64,000 nucleotides of DNA from Pseudophaeobacter flagellatus (GCF_021228235.1 NZ_JAJQRG010000003.1:124001-188000), one strand, 5' to 3'; shown: positions 1 through 8,539, numbered from the stretch's first letter. Translations and numbers: made by a program. Notes: generated from the letters alone by a model not told the origin.

Positions 1-305
1 CCCTTGATATGCAGATAGAATTTGAAAAAGTCGGCGGCTTTGACCCGGTGAAGTTCGACGAGACCTGCGTCACAGCAGTGCGTAGCGCGGCAGAGCGCCT
101 GGGCTATTCGCATCTGGATATCATTTCGGGTGCGGGTCATGATGCCTGCTGGATCAACCGGGTTGCGCCAACTGCGATGATCATGTGCCCCTGTGTTGAT
201 GGTTTGAGCCACAATGAGGCGGAAGAGATCAGCAAGGATTGGGCCGAGGCTGGCGGCAATGTATTGTTCCACGCAGTTGTTGAGACGGCTGAGATCGTTT
301 CCTGA
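1..305 (+). CDS. Zn-dependent amidohydrolase (M20/HyuC type), C-terminal end only
   Basis: Only the last ~100 residues are in the window; the reading frame is open to base 1, so the ATG at 9 is internal. The segment has the SGAGHDA motif and the CxDGLSHNEAE stretch typical of the C-terminal part of M20-family N-carbamoyl-amino-acid amidohydrolases and beta-ureidopropionases. These hydrolyse the N-carbamoyl product made by dihydropyrimidinase, and the next gene is a dihydropyrimidinase, so the role in reductive pyrimidine or hydantoin breakdown is well supported by context. Which carbamoyl compound is cleaved cannot be decided without the N-terminus. Confidence 0.85.
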   Translation, partial: LDMQIEFEKVGGFDPVKFDETCVTAVRSAAERLGYSHLDIISGAGHDACWINRVAPTAMIMCPCVDGLSHNEAEEISKDWAEAGGNVLFHAVVETAEIVS

Positions 306-320
306 TACCGTAAAAAGGGA

Positions 321-382
321 CGGGGCGCTGCCCCCGCGGCCCTGACGGGCCGCTCCCCCGGGATATTTTTGGCCAAATGAAG
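321..382. repeat. Rhodobacteraceae-type intergenic stem-loop repeat, copy 1
   Basis: The block begins GGGGCGCTGCCCCC, has a variable stem (GCGGCCC/GGGCCGC) and ends CTCCCCCGGGATATTT, GGCCAAATGAAG. A second copy at 3769-3828 keeps the flanks but has a different stem sequence. The stem followed by T5 could terminate transcription from the upstream amidohydrolase gene. It sits just before the dihydropyrimidinase ribosome-binding site. Confidence 0.7.
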
Positions 383-460
383 GGGGCCAAGAGAACAGGG
401 AACTGGTCCCGCAACCAGATAAAAGTGGCGCAAAATGCGCCCGAGACAGGGAGTTTTACC

Positions 461-1915
461 ATGACTAAAGTCATCAAGAACGGGACAATTGTCACCGCGG
501 ATCTTACCTATAAATCGGATGTCCTGATCGAAGATGGGGTGATCACTGCGATTGGCCCCAACCTCAAAGGTGATGAGGAGCTGGATGCAACTGGCTGCTA
601 TGTGATGCCGGGCGGGATTGATCCGCATACCCATCTGGAAATGCCCTTCATGGGCACCTATTCGACAGATGATTTCGAAAGCGGCACCCGTGCCGGGCTG
701 GCTGGCGGCACCACTATGGTCGTGGATTTTGCCCTGCCAAATCCGGGTGAAAGCTTGCTGGACGCGTTGAAGCGCTGGGATAACAAATCGACGCGCGCCA
801 ACTGCGATTATTCTTTCCACATGGCGGTGACCTGGTGGGGCGAGCAGGTCTTTGACGATATGAAGACCGTGATCGAAACCCGCGGCATCAATACCTTCAA
901 GCATTTCATGGCCTATAAGGGCGCGCTGATGGTCAATGATGACGAGCTGTATTCCAGCTTTCAGCGCCTGTCTGAACTGGGCGGCATTGCCATGGTCCAC
1001 GCCGAAAATGGTGATGTGGTGGCGGAGCTGTCGGCCAAGCTGCTGGCTGAGGGCAATACCGGCCCCGAGGCCCATGCCTATTCTCGCCCGCCACAGGTAG
1101 AAGGCGAGGCCACCAACCGTGCCATCATGATTGCCGATATGGCCGGGGTGCCGCTTTATGTGGTGCATACCTCTTGCGAGGACAGCCACGAGGCGATCCG
1201 ACGGGCCCGCCAGCAGGGCAAGCGGGTCTGGGGCGAGCCGCTCATCCAGCACCTGACGCTGGATGAGAGTGAGTATTTCAATCCCGATTGGGACCATGCT
1301 GCGCGCCGTGTGATGTCGCCGCCGTTCCGGAATAAACAGCATCAGGATAGCCTTTGGGCTGGGCTGCAGTCAGGTTCTCTCTCGGTTGTTGCCACCGATC
1401 ATTGCGCCTTTTCGACTGAGCAGAAACGCTATGGGCTTGGCGATTTCACCAAGATTCCCAATGGCACCGGCGGGCTGGAAGACCGGATGCCGATGCTTTG
1501 GACACATGGGGTTGCCACCGGGCGGATCACGCCAAATGAATTTGTTGCCGTGACCTCGACCAATATCGCCAAGATCTTGAATTGCTATCCTAGGAAGGGG
1601 GCCGTTCTGGTTGGCGCCGATGCCGATCTGGTGGTCTGGGATCCGGAAAAAACCAAGACCATCGCTGCCAGCACCCAGCAATCCGCCATTGACTATAATG
1701 TCTTTGAGGGCAAAGAGGTCAAAGGCTTGCCACGGTTCACCCTGACGCGCGGCCAGGTGGCGGTGCATGATGGCGAAATTCGTTGTCAGGAAGGCCATGG
1801 CCGCTTTGTTGAGCGCGAGGCCAACACGACGGTGAACAAGGCGCTTTCGACCTGGAAAGAGCTGAGCGCCCCGCGGCCTGTGCAGCGCACTGGCATTCCC
1901 GCAACCGGCGTCTAA
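461..1915 (+). CDS. hydA: Dihydropyrimidinase / D-hydantoinase
   Basis: The 484-residue protein belongs to the cyclic amidohydrolase superfamily and opens the ring of dihydrouracil, dihydrothymine or hydantoins in the cytoplasm. Visible metal-site elements are PHTH (His56, His58), the segment TFKHFMAYKG (residues 145-154) holding the lysine carboxylated in this family, VHAENGD (His180), VHTSCED and ATDHC. The frame is open upstream to 377, but the ATG at 461 has an AGGGAG box and matches the family start (MTKVIKNGTIVTAD). It lies between the carbamoyl-amidohydrolase fragment and an ABC importer, giving a pyd-like operon. The substrate could be pyrimidine or hydantoin; sequence alone does not separate them. 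Confidence 0.93.
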   Translation: MTKVIKNGTIVTADLTYKSDVLIEDGVITAIGPNLKGDEELDATGCYVMPGGIDPHTHLEMPFMGTYSTDDFESGTRAGLAGGTTMVVDFALPNPGESLLDALKRWDNKSTRANCDYSFHMAVTWWGEQVFDDMKTVIETRGINTFKHFMAYKGALMVNDDELYSSFQRLSELGGIAMVHAENGDVVAELSAKLLAEGNTGPEAHAYSRPPQVEGEATNRAIMIADMAGVPLYVVHTSCEDSHEAIRRARQQGKRVWGEPLIQHLTLDESEYFNPDWDHAARRVMSPPFRNKQHQDSLWAGLQSGSLSVVATDHCAFSTEQKRYGLGDFTKIPNGTGGLEDRMPMLWTHGVATGRITPNEFVAVTSTNIAKILNCYPRKGAVLVGADADLVVWDPEKTKTIAASTQQSAIDYNVFEGKEVKGLPRFTLTRGQVAVHDGEIRCQEGHGRFVEREANTTVNKALSTWKELSAPRPVQRTGIPATGV

Positions 1916-1978
1916 TGAGGGCCGGGCTGCGGTGGCATCTCTGCCGCGGCCCCCTCGCAGTCTGAGCAAGGCAACATT

Positions 1979-2800
1979 ATGAATACTCAAACGACTACCC
2001 AGGCCCATGCCCCGCAGGGTGCCCCCGAGGCCGTCGTCGAAGCGAAAAACCTGGATCTGGTTTTCCCGACAAATGATGGCCCCGTGCAGGCGCTGAAGGA
2101 TGTGAACCTGACGATCAACAAGGGCGACTTTGTTTCGTTCATCGGCCCCTCTGGCTGTGGCAAGACCACATTCCTGCGGGTGATGGCAGCGCTGGAACAT
2201 CCCACTGGCGGCAGCATTACCGTGAATGGCATGAGCCCGGATGAGGCCCGCAAACAGCGTGCCTATGGCTATGTGTTTCAGGCCGCTGGCCTGTACCCTT
2301 GGCGTACCATTGCCAAGAACATCAAGCTGCCGCTTGAAATCATGGGGTTTTCCCGCGCGGAACAGGACAAGCGGGTTGAGCAGGTGCTGGAACTCGTCGA
2401 GCTGTCCGGTTTCGGCGGCAAGTATCCCTGGCAGCTGTCTGGGGGGATGCAGCAGCGCGCCAGTATCGCCCGCGCGCTGGCCTTTGATGCGGATATCCTT
2501 TTGATGGATGAACCTTTTGGGGCGCTGGATGAGATCGTACGCGATCACCTGAATGAACAGCTATTGAAGTTATGGGCACGCACCAACAAAACAATCGGTT
2601 TTGTCACCCATTCGATCCCCGAGGCGGTTTATCTGTCGACAAAAATCGTGGTGATGTCACCGCGCCCTGGTCGAATTACCGATGTGATCGAAAGTACCCT
2701 GCCACATGAGCGCCCCTTGGACATTCGTGACAGTCAGGAGTTCATCGATATCGCTCATCGTGTGCGCGAAGGCCTGCGGGCAGGGCATGCCGATGACTAA
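1979..2800 (+). CDS. ABC importer ATPase, nitrate/sulfonate/pyrimidine-precursor type
   Basis: The 273-residue nucleotide-binding subunit has Walker A GPSGCGKT (56-63), signature LSGGMQQ (from 153), Walker B ILLMDEP (173-179) and switch His211. Its closest relatives by pattern are the SsuB/TauB/ThiZ ATPases that pair with NMT1/THI5-like binding proteins. Two permeases and such a binding protein follow on the same strand. Because the operon starts with pyrimidine-degrading enzymes, the transported compound is probably a pyrimidine, hydantoin or related heterocycle; that is inference from context. The start at 1979 lies 63 bp after the dihydropyrimidinase stop. Confidence 0.9.
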   Translation: MNTQTTTQAHAPQGAPEAVVEAKNLDLVFPTNDGPVQALKDVNLTINKGDFVSFIGPSGCGKTTFLRVMAALEHPTGGSITVNGMSPDEARKQRAYGYVFQAAGLYPWRTIAKNIKLPLEIMGFSRAEQDKRVEQVLELVELSGFGGKYPWQLSGGMQQRASIARALAFDADILLMDEPFGALDEIVRDHLNEQLLKLWARTNKTIGFVTHSIPEAVYLSTKIVVMSPRPGRITDVIESTLPHERPLDIRDSQEFIDIAHRVREGLRAGHADD

Positions 2801-2836
2801 GGGGAAAATCGCACACAAAACCAGGGAGGGGCGGCG

Positions 2837-3754
2837 ATGAGAACCTTTCTTTCCGTCCTGACCGTGCTGGCCGCGATTGTTGCCTTTTGGTATGCGGCCT
2901 GCGTGCCGATGAACATCAAAGGCGTGTTGGACACAGCTGAGCGGGCTGGGGCCGAAGTGACCCCTGTGACCTCAAAGGAGCGCCGAAATATGGGCAGCTT
3001 TGGTCTGGTGGCCAGTAACAGCTTTGCCATTGCAGCGACCTTTAGCCAGGATCGCCCCCGTCTGCCTGCACCGCATCAGGTGGTGCGTGAACTGTGGAAC
3101 ACCACGGTGATGAAGAAAGTCACCTCGAAGCGGTCCTTGGTGTACCACGGGCAGGTGACGCTGAAGGCGACGCTTTTGGGCTTTGTCATCGGCACCGGGC
3201 TTGGCATTTTGCTAGCGGTGGGTATCGTGCATTCACGGGTGATGGATATGTCGGTGATGCCCTGGGCGATTGTCAGCCAGACCATCCCTATTATCGCGCT
3301 GGCACCGATGATCATTGTGGTGCTTTATTCCATCGGGGTACAGGGGATCCTGCCCAAGGCGATCATCTCGGCCTATCTGAGCTTCTTTCCTGTGGTGGTA
3401 GGCATGGTCAAGGGGCTGCGCAGTCCTGATGCGATGCAGCTGGACCTGTTGAAAACCTATAGCGCCAGCACCAGCCAGGGGTTCTGGAAACTGCGGCTTC
3501 CCTCCTCGATGCCCTATCTCTTTACCTCATTGAAGATCGGCATTGCGGCCTCGCTGCTGGGGGCGATCGTCGGCGAGCTGCCTACCGGGGCGGTTTCTGG
3601 TCTGGGCGCGCGTCTATTGGCGGGCAGCTATTATGGTCAGACCGTGCAGATCTGGTCGGCGCTATTTGCTGCGGCCATTCTGGCGGGGCTTTTGGTGGCT
3701 TTGCTGGAAGTGATCGAGAAGACGCTGTTGAAACGGATGGGGATGAGCGGATGA
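2837..3754 (+). CDS. ABC importer permease 1, with N-terminal extension
   Basis: This 305-residue inner-membrane permease has the conserved cytoplasmic coupling segment around DLLKTYSAS and WKLRLPSSMPY, as in the SsuC/TauC/ThiX family. Ahead of the core it carries an extra N-terminal membrane helix (residues 1-22) and a ~60-residue mostly polar stretch, longer than typical family members (about 250-270). The start at 2837 has a strong GGAGGGG box. A second, clearly different permease follows, so the channel is probably a heterodimer of the two. Confidence 0.88.
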   Translation: MRTFLSVLTVLAAIVAFWYAACVPMNIKGVLDTAERAGAEVTPVTSKERRNMGSFGLVASNSFAIAATFSQDRPRLPAPHQVVRELWNTTVMKKVTSKRSLVYHGQVTLKATLLGFVIGTGLGILLAVGIVHSRVMDMSVMPWAIVSQTIPIIALAPMIIVVLYSIGVQGILPKAIISAYLSFFPVVVGMVKGLRSPDAMQLDLLKTYSASTSQGFWKLRLPSSMPYLFTSLKIGIAASLLGAIVGELPTGAVSGLGARLLAGSYYGQTVQIWSALFAAAILAGLLVALLEVIEKTLLKRMGMSG

Positions 3755-3768
3755 TGAGACTGTGCAAT

Positions 3769-3828
3769 GGGGGCGCTGCCCCCGCCGCGAAAGCGCGGCT
3801 CCCCCGGGATACTTGCGGCCAAATGAAG
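3769..3828. repeat. Rhodobacteraceae-type intergenic stem-loop repeat, copy 2
   Basis: This is the second copy of the element at 321-382. It has GGGGCGCTGCCCCCGC, then a shorter stem CCGCG/CGCGG around AAAG, then CTCCCCCGGGATA and GGCCAAATGAAG. The different but still paired stem implies that base pairing is what is conserved. It lies between two cotranscribed permease genes. Confidence 0.7.
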
Positions 3829-3878
3829 CGGGTAACGGGCGCGCCACTGTCAGCCTGGACCGGCAAGGGAGACCTGCA

Positions 3879-4724
3879 ATGATTTTGGTTGTTCTGGCGG
3901 TTCTTGTCTGGTGTGCCGGCTGGTGGTTGAACAGCCGTCTGGCCAATGGGGTCGGCGCTGACACGCGGGGGGTAAAACTGTTGGTGCCGGTGATTTTTGG
4001 TATCACGGTGCTCTTGGTGTGGGAGCTGTTGGTGCGGGGGCTTGAGGTGTCCCTGGTGATCCTGCCGGCCCCCAGCCTGATTGTGGAGCGCTTTGCGGTC
4101 TCTTTGCCGATCCTGTGGAAGGATCTGGCACAGACCTTTCTGAAGGGAGCCCTGTCTGGCTATATCATTGGCTGTGGCGCGGCCTTGTTGATGGCGGTGG
4201 CCGTGGATCGTAGTGATTTTCTGCGCCGCGGCTTGTTGCCGGTTGGCAATTTTGTTGCCGCCCTGCCTATCGTTGGCACCGCGCCCATTCTGGTGATGTG
4301 GTTTGGCTTTGACTGGCAGTCAAAGGCGGCGGTGGTTGTGGTTATGGTGTTTTTTCCCATGTTGGTGAATACCGTGGCGGGGCTGCGCGAGACCTCTGCC
4401 ATGCAGCGCGATCTTATGCAGACCTATGCGGCCAGCTATTGGCAGAGTTTCTTCAAGCTCCGCTTGCCTGCGGCTTTGCCTTTTATTTTCAATGGCCTGA
4501 AGATCTCGACCACGCTGGCGCTGGTGGGCGCAATTGTAGCAGAGTTCTTTGGCTCTCCGACTGTGGGGATGGGGTTTCGGATATCGACCAGCGTTGGCCA
4601 ACTGGCGCTTGATATGGTCTGGGCCGAAATCGTGGTGGCGGCGCTGGCCGGGTCTTTCTTTTACGGGGCAATTGCCTTGATCGAGAAAAGCCTGACCTTC
4701 TGGCATCCCTCGCAACGCGGATAG
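3879..4724 (+). CDS. ABC importer permease 2
   Basis: The 281-residue polytopic membrane protein carries the permease coupling motif (DLMQTYAAS followed by FKLRLPAALPF). It is homologous to, but distinct from, the preceding permease. The frame opens at 3762, but that would translate through the intergenic repeat; the ATG at 3879 has an AAGGGAGA box 8 bases upstream and begins directly with a membrane helix. It is presumed to form the translocation pore together with permease 1 and the ATPase at 1979. Confidence 0.9.
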   Translation: MILVVLAVLVWCAGWWLNSRLANGVGADTRGVKLLVPVIFGITVLLVWELLVRGLEVSLVILPAPSLIVERFAVSLPILWKDLAQTFLKGALSGYIIGCGAALLMAVAVDRSDFLRRGLLPVGNFVAALPIVGTAPILVMWFGFDWQSKAAVVVVMVFFPMLVNTVAGLRETSAMQRDLMQTYAASYWQSFFKLRLPAALPFIFNGLKISTTLALVGAIVAEFFGSPTVGMGFRISTSVGQLALDMVWAEIVVAALAGSFFYGAIALIEKSLTFWHPSQRG

Positions 4725-4735
4725 GAACCACTGGT

Positions 4736-4756
4736 CAGCGCGCGGTCTGCGCGCTG
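4736..4756. other. Perfect hairpin after permease 2
   Basis: Arms CAGCGCGC and GCGCGCTG (8 bp) enclose GGTCT directly after the permease stop codon. No T-run follows, so it is not a standard terminator. It could protect or attenuate the mRNA ahead of the binding-protein gene. Confidence 0.4.
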
Positions 4757-4883
4757 GCAGATCCTCCAAGGGGCGTTCTGGGGGGAGGCCATGGGGGTGG
4801 TGAAAAAACCATCACGGGCCCATCAACAACGCTCAATCGCTGCGCAAAAGGGCTAAGTTGCTCATAAAATTCTAATAATAATA

Positions 4884-4901
4884 TTTGATCGAAGGGTCAA
4901 A
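4884..4901. promoter_or_regulatory. Candidate RutR-like operator before the binding-protein gene
   Basis: The imperfect palindrome TTTGATCGAAGGGTCAAA lies in an AT-rich segment 42 bases before the binding-protein start. Its core agrees with the RutR consensus as I recall it (TTGACCANNTGGTCAA) at 11 of 14 defined bases. RutR is the TetR-family regulator of pyrimidine catabolism in proteobacteria. The match fits the gene content but has not been tested. Confidence 0.5.
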
Positions 4902-4942
4902 TTCGCGCAAGCTTTCGACATAACCAACGGGAGAACAATCTC

Positions 4943-5929
4943 ATGAAACACATTTTGACAGCCGCCGGTCTGGCGTTTGCATCTGTCGGCGCGGCTCAGG
5001 CTGCAGATGACGTGAAACTGCAGCTGAAATGGGTGACACAGGCACAGTTCGCTGGCTACTACGTAGCCCTGGACAAAGGGTTTTATAGCGAAGAGGATCT
5101 GAATGTCACCATTCTGCCAGGTGGCCCGGATATTGCGCCAACCCAGGTGATTGCAGGCGGCGGTGCCGATGTTACCGTAGAATGGATGCCAGCTGCCCTG
5201 GCCGCGCGCGAAAAGGGCCTGCCGCTGGTCAATATTGCCCAGCCTTACAAGAGCTCGGGGATGCAGCTGACCTGTTGGAACGATACCGGCATTGCCGCAC
5301 CTGAAGATCTGACAAACCGCACGCTGGGTGTATGGTTCTTTGGCAATGAATTCCCCTTCATGAGCTGGATGAGCAAGCTTGGCATTTCCACCGAAGCAAA
5401 GGGCGAGATGGGCGTCGAGGTTCTGAAGCAGGGCTTTAATGTTGATCCGCTGTTGCAGCGTCAGGCGGATTGTATTTCGACCATGACCTATAACGAATAT
5501 GGCCAGGTTCTTGATGCGGGCGTTTCTCCGGATGAGTTGATTACCTTCAAATATGAAGATCAGGGCGTCGCAACGCTGGAAGACGGTTTGTATGTTCTGG
5601 AAGAGAACCTGGAAGATCCCGCCTTTGTGGAGAAGATGGAACGCTTTGTGCGGGCCTCTATGAAGGGCTGGAAATACGCCGAAGCCAATCCGGATGAAGC
5701 TGCGGAAATCGTGCTGGACAACGATGCTTCTGGCGCGCAGACCGAACACCACCAGCAGCGCATGATGCGCGAGGTTGCCAAGCTGACTGCGGGCAGCAAT
5801 GGGGCGCTGGATGTTGCAGATTATGAGCGGACGGTGAAAACCCTGCTTGAAGGCGGCTCTACTCCGGTGATCACCAAGATGCCAGAAGGGGCATGGACCC
5901 ATGTCATTACCGATGCGGCTTTGAAATAG
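4943..5929 (+). CDS. ABC importer periplasmic binding protein, NMT1/THI5 family
   Basis: The 328-residue protein starts with a cleavable signal peptide ending AAQAADD (about residue 21). The mature part begins with the LQLKWVTQAQFAGYYVA segment and contains LPGGPDIAP, both characteristic of THI5/NMT1-like solute receptors for pyrimidine-type ligands. It closes the importer operon after the ATPase and two permeases. It has its own AT-rich leader with a RutR-like site, so it may be made in excess from an internal promoter. A bidirectional terminator follows. Confidence 0.9.
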   Translation: MKHILTAAGLAFASVGAAQAADDVKLQLKWVTQAQFAGYYVALDKGFYSEEDLNVTILPGGPDIAPTQVIAGGGADVTVEWMPAALAAREKGLPLVNIAQPYKSSGMQLTCWNDTGIAAPEDLTNRTLGVWFFGNEFPFMSWMSKLGISTEAKGEMGVEVLKQGFNVDPLLQRQADCISTMTYNEYGQVLDAGVSPDELITFKYEDQGVATLEDGLYVLEENLEDPAFVEKMERFVRASMKGWKYAEANPDEAAEIVLDNDASGAQTEHHQQRMMREVAKLTAGSNGALDVADYERTVKTLLEGGSTPVITKMPEGAWTHVITDAALK

Positions 5930-5979
5930 GCCCCATGACTGGGTGATCTGCACCATGTAGGGTGCTAGAAAAAATTAAG

Positions 5980-6015
5980 AACTCCGCCGAACATTCTGGT
6001 TTGGCGGAGTTTTTT
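5980..6015. terminator. Bidirectional rho-independent terminator
   Basis: AACTCCGCC pairs with GGCGGAGTT, and the stem extends inward with a G-T and further pairs to about 13 bp. T6 follows on the plus strand, and an A-run precedes it that serves the minus strand. It separates the convergent binding-protein and flavin reductase genes. Confidence 0.9.
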
Positions 6016-6045
6016 GTGGACGAACTCGAGAGGTCGGTCCAGAGG

Positions 6046-6546
6046 TCAGGGCTGTTGCAGAAAACCGCCGTATTGGCCGCGTTTGAACACCAATCCGTTG
6101 CCGGGGCGGGAGGTGACCTGGGTGACCTCGCCCAGGACGATGCTGTGATCTCCTGCCGGATGCACCTGGTACAGGCGGCAGTCAAAGCGGGCAATAGGGT
6201 TGCGCAGGGCCGGGGTCTGGGCTGGGCTTAGTTGCCAGTTGTCCTGGGTAAAGCCGTCGCCGTGCAGGGCAAAATGCTGCGCCATGTCGAACTGGTCTTC
6301 GGCCAGAACATGGATGGAAAACCGCTGTGCGGCCACAAAGGCATCATGGCGCAGAGAGCTGCGGTCCGGGCACCAGAGCAGCAGCGGTGGATCCATCGAG
6401 ACCGAGGTGAAGCTGTTGACAGTGATCGCCAGCGGGCCGTTTTTGGTCAGCGTCGTGACCACGGTTACACCGGTGGCAAATGATCCCAGCGCATCCCGAT
6501 AGGCCCGTAGGGTATCGGCGCCGGGCGTAAAACTGGTTTCGGACAT
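6046..6546 (-). CDS. Flavin reductase family protein (NAD(P)H:FMN oxidoreductase)
   Basis: The 166-residue protein has the flavin-reductase-like domain: an N-terminal GSFATGVTVVTT segment, TVNSFTSVSMDPPLLL, and later HFALHGDGF and NPIARFDCRLYQ. Such proteins bind FMN and supply reduced flavin to a monooxygenase or reduce small acceptors. No obvious two-component oxygenase is adjacent. It is the last gene of the minus-strand acetate block, 15 bp downstream of the exonuclease gene, and may simply be cotranscribed. Confidence 0.85.
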   Translation of the reverse strand: MSETSFTPGADTLRAYRDALGSFATGVTVVTTLTKNGPLAITVNSFTSVSMDPPLLLWCPDRSSLRHDAFVAAQRFSIHVLAEDQFDMAQHFALHGDGFTQDNWQLSPAQTPALRNPIARFDCRLYQVHPAGDHSIVLGEVTQVTSRPGNGLVFKRGQYGGFLQQP

Positions 6547-6561
6547 GTCGCGCGCCTCGCT

Positions 6562-8016
6562 TCAGGGCTTTTTGCCTGCCTGCCATGTGCCGCCGTGATT
6601 GTCCACTGGGTTCAGGTCTTCGAGCAGGCGCCCATGGCGTTGGGTCTGCTCGATAACATCGCGCAGGGTGAGAAAGCCGCGGGCCTGCAACAGCGGGATC
6701 ATTTTCACCAGAGCGGAAGCGGTGGCCTGGGCATCGCCCAATGCGGTATGACGCTGCGCTGCTGGTATGGTAATTTCCAGCCGCGCGCAAAGCGCGTCCA
6801 GCGTATGCGGCACCGAGGCGCCAAACAACACGGCGCTTAGCAAGACTGTATCAAGAATTGGGTGATCCCACTGCACCCCGGTGCCTTTGGCGTGGCGGCG
6901 CAGAAAGGCCATGTCAAACGGTGCGTTATGGGCGACGATCACCGCATCCGTTGCAAAGTGGTGAAAGGCGGCTGCGGCGGTGGTGATTTCTGGCGCATCG
7001 GCGACCATTGCGGGGCTGATGCCATGAATGCGGCTGGCAGATTCGGGAATCGGACGGCCGGGGTTTACCAAGGTGTCAAAGCGCTCGCCTGTGACCTGGC
7101 GCCCGTTCAGCACCCTCACCGCGCCGATCTGTACGATTTCGTCCCGGTGAGGCAACAGGCCGGTGGTTTCGGTGTCAAAGACCACAAAGCATTGCTGCTG
7201 CAGCGGGCGGTCTGCGATTTCATGCAGCGGGCGTACAATGAGGTCAAAATCAAAGACCAGTGGGTGGGCGTCTTGCGGTGTAAGGACGGTGGCGGGCGCG
7301 TCAAAGATCAGCACATAGCCGTCGCCCTGGCCCAGGGGTTTCAGGCAGATCGCAAAGTTCTGTGCCTTGTCGCGGCTTGCGACCTGTGCCCTGACCTCCT
7401 GCCCGGTTTTGTGCATCTTGGCCAGGGCGGTTTCCAGCGTGCTGCGGTCCAGATAGTCATACAGAGAGGCGTTGAGCCGTGGCTGGGCGATCCGGGACAG
7501 AACCGCGGCAGCCTGGGCATCATAGAGCACGATGCGATGATCCGGCCCCAGCATCACGGTGGCCACTGGGATTTCGCTTAATAGCTCTGTCAACCGTTGT
7601 TTTTCCGCTTCCAGCCGGGCGGTCTCTTTGGCAATGCTACGCGCAGTTTGCAGGGTGTTATCGCCCAATTGCCCCGCAAGCCCGGCCGCCGCCGGGGCGA
7701 GATCACCAAGATAGCGCGCAGTCTGTGCGTCGATGTCGCGCGAAATGCCGCCATGGGCCTGTAGACGCATTTCCGCTGCGAGCGTCTCGATCGGCTTGGC
7801 CACATGTTCATCAAACAGCAGCCATATTGCGGCGCAGATACCAAGACAGGCAAAGCTGCCGAGAAGCCCGGTGAAAACAAACGGATCCAGCAGCGCAGGC
7901 AGGCCAGCGCGTTGATACCCAAGCCAAAGGCCGCCGGTAAAGATCGCAATATTGCCCAGGGCAATCAGGCCAAAGAACAGGAAAATCCGCAGGCGCAGGC
8001 TCAGATGTGTCAGCAT
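6562..8016 (-). CDS. Membrane-anchored PAS-DnaQ 3'-5' exonuclease
   Basis: This 484-residue fusion has two N-terminal membrane helices (about 9-34 and 43-68), then a HAMP/coiled-coil-like linker (70-145), a PAS-like domain (about 145-245) and a C-terminal DnaQ exonuclease. The exonuclease has all DEDDh residues: Asp281 and Glu283 (FDTETTGL), Asp368 (NAPFD), His423 and Asp428 (HTALGD). The architecture looks like a histidine kinase whose catalytic half is replaced by a nuclease. It sits 1 bp after a small membrane-protein gene and downstream of a cNMP/CBS/DUF294 protein and an Na+ symporter, a grouping I recall from other proteobacteria. Its substrate is unknown; it is not the replicative epsilon subunit. 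Confidence 0.85.
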   Translation of the reverse strand: MLTHLSLRLRIFLFFGLIALGNIAIFTGGLWLGYQRAGLPALLDPFVFTGLLGSFACLGICAAIWLLFDEHVAKPIETLAAEMRLQAHGGISRDIDAQTARYLGDLAPAAAGLAGQLGDNTLQTARSIAKETARLEAEKQRLTELLSEIPVATVMLGPDHRIVLYDAQAAAVLSRIAQPRLNASLYDYLDRSTLETALAKMHKTGQEVRAQVASRDKAQNFAICLKPLGQGDGYVLIFDAPATVLTPQDAHPLVFDFDLIVRPLHEIADRPLQQQCFVVFDTETTGLLPHRDEIVQIGAVRVLNGRQVTGERFDTLVNPGRPIPESASRIHGISPAMVADAPEITTAAAAFHHFATDAVIVAHNAPFDMAFLRRHAKGTGVQWDHPILDTVLLSAVLFGASVPHTLDALCARLEITIPAAQRHTALGDAQATASALVKMIPLLQARGFLTLRDVIEQTQRHGRLLEDLNPVDNHGGTWQAGKKP

Positions 8017-8017
8017 C

Positions 8018-8539
8018 TCATCCCTCCCGGCATAGGGTGGTCAGTAGGCCGTCATCAGCCGGTGGTGACACCCAGTCGAACCCGCTTGTGTCGCCGTCCG
8101 GTAGAAAACCAGTCTCGCCGGAGATCACAGCGCGCTGCCAGCCTGCGCAGTCCATCAGGGTGCTGAGCTGGCCAATGGGGGCCCAGCGGCCAAAGAAATA
8201 GGTTTCAACCAAGTGCTGATCGGGCTGTGCCGGGTGGCTGCGCCGGGTGGTGCGGTCCAGGGCGACAAAACGTTCGGTATAGGGAAAGACATAGGTCCAG
8301 GGGCGATAGAGGCTGCGCCGCTCGACGGTTTCGGCAACCACTAGCCCGGCAGGAAGGCCGGCCACGGTACGGCTGTACCAGCCATATTCCGATGCCACAG
8401 TGACGCCGATCATCGCGAGTCCAGCCGCAACAGGGGCCAGCCAACGCGGCAGGCGCCCGCCGCTGGCGGCGTTCACCAACATCACCACGCCCGCAACGGC
8501 GATGCCGGCAAAAATCACTGCGATCAGTTCCAGAAACAT
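8018..8539 (-). CDS. Conserved membrane protein of unknown function
   Basis: The 173-residue protein has two N-terminal membrane helices (about 2-25 and 35-52). A soluble C-terminal domain follows with RRSLYRPWTYVFPYTERF, which points outside or to the membrane surface. The ATG at 8539 has an AGGAGT box five bases upstream; a TTG three bases earlier is less likely. It lies between the cNMP/CBS/DUF294 gene and the PAS-exonuclease gene with almost no spacing, so a joint function is plausible. I do not recognise its family. Confidence 0.7.
   Translation of the reverse strand: MFLELIAVIFAGIAVAGVVMLVNAASGGRLPRWLAPVAAGLAMIGVTVASEYGWYSRTVAGLPAGLVVAETVERRSLYRPWTYVFPYTERFVALDRTTRRSHPAQPDQHLVETYFFGRWAPIGQLSTLMDCAGWQRAVISGETGFLPDGDTSGFDWVSPPADDGLLTTLCREG

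Noticed and set aside
137-1342. 401-codon open frame on the minus strand
   Set aside because: It lies entirely opposite the dihydropyrimidinase and amidohydrolase genes, whose motifs are intact; long antisense frames are common in GC-rich DNA.
1370-2548. 392-codon minus-strand frame
   Set aside because: It is antisense to two clear genes and shows no motif.
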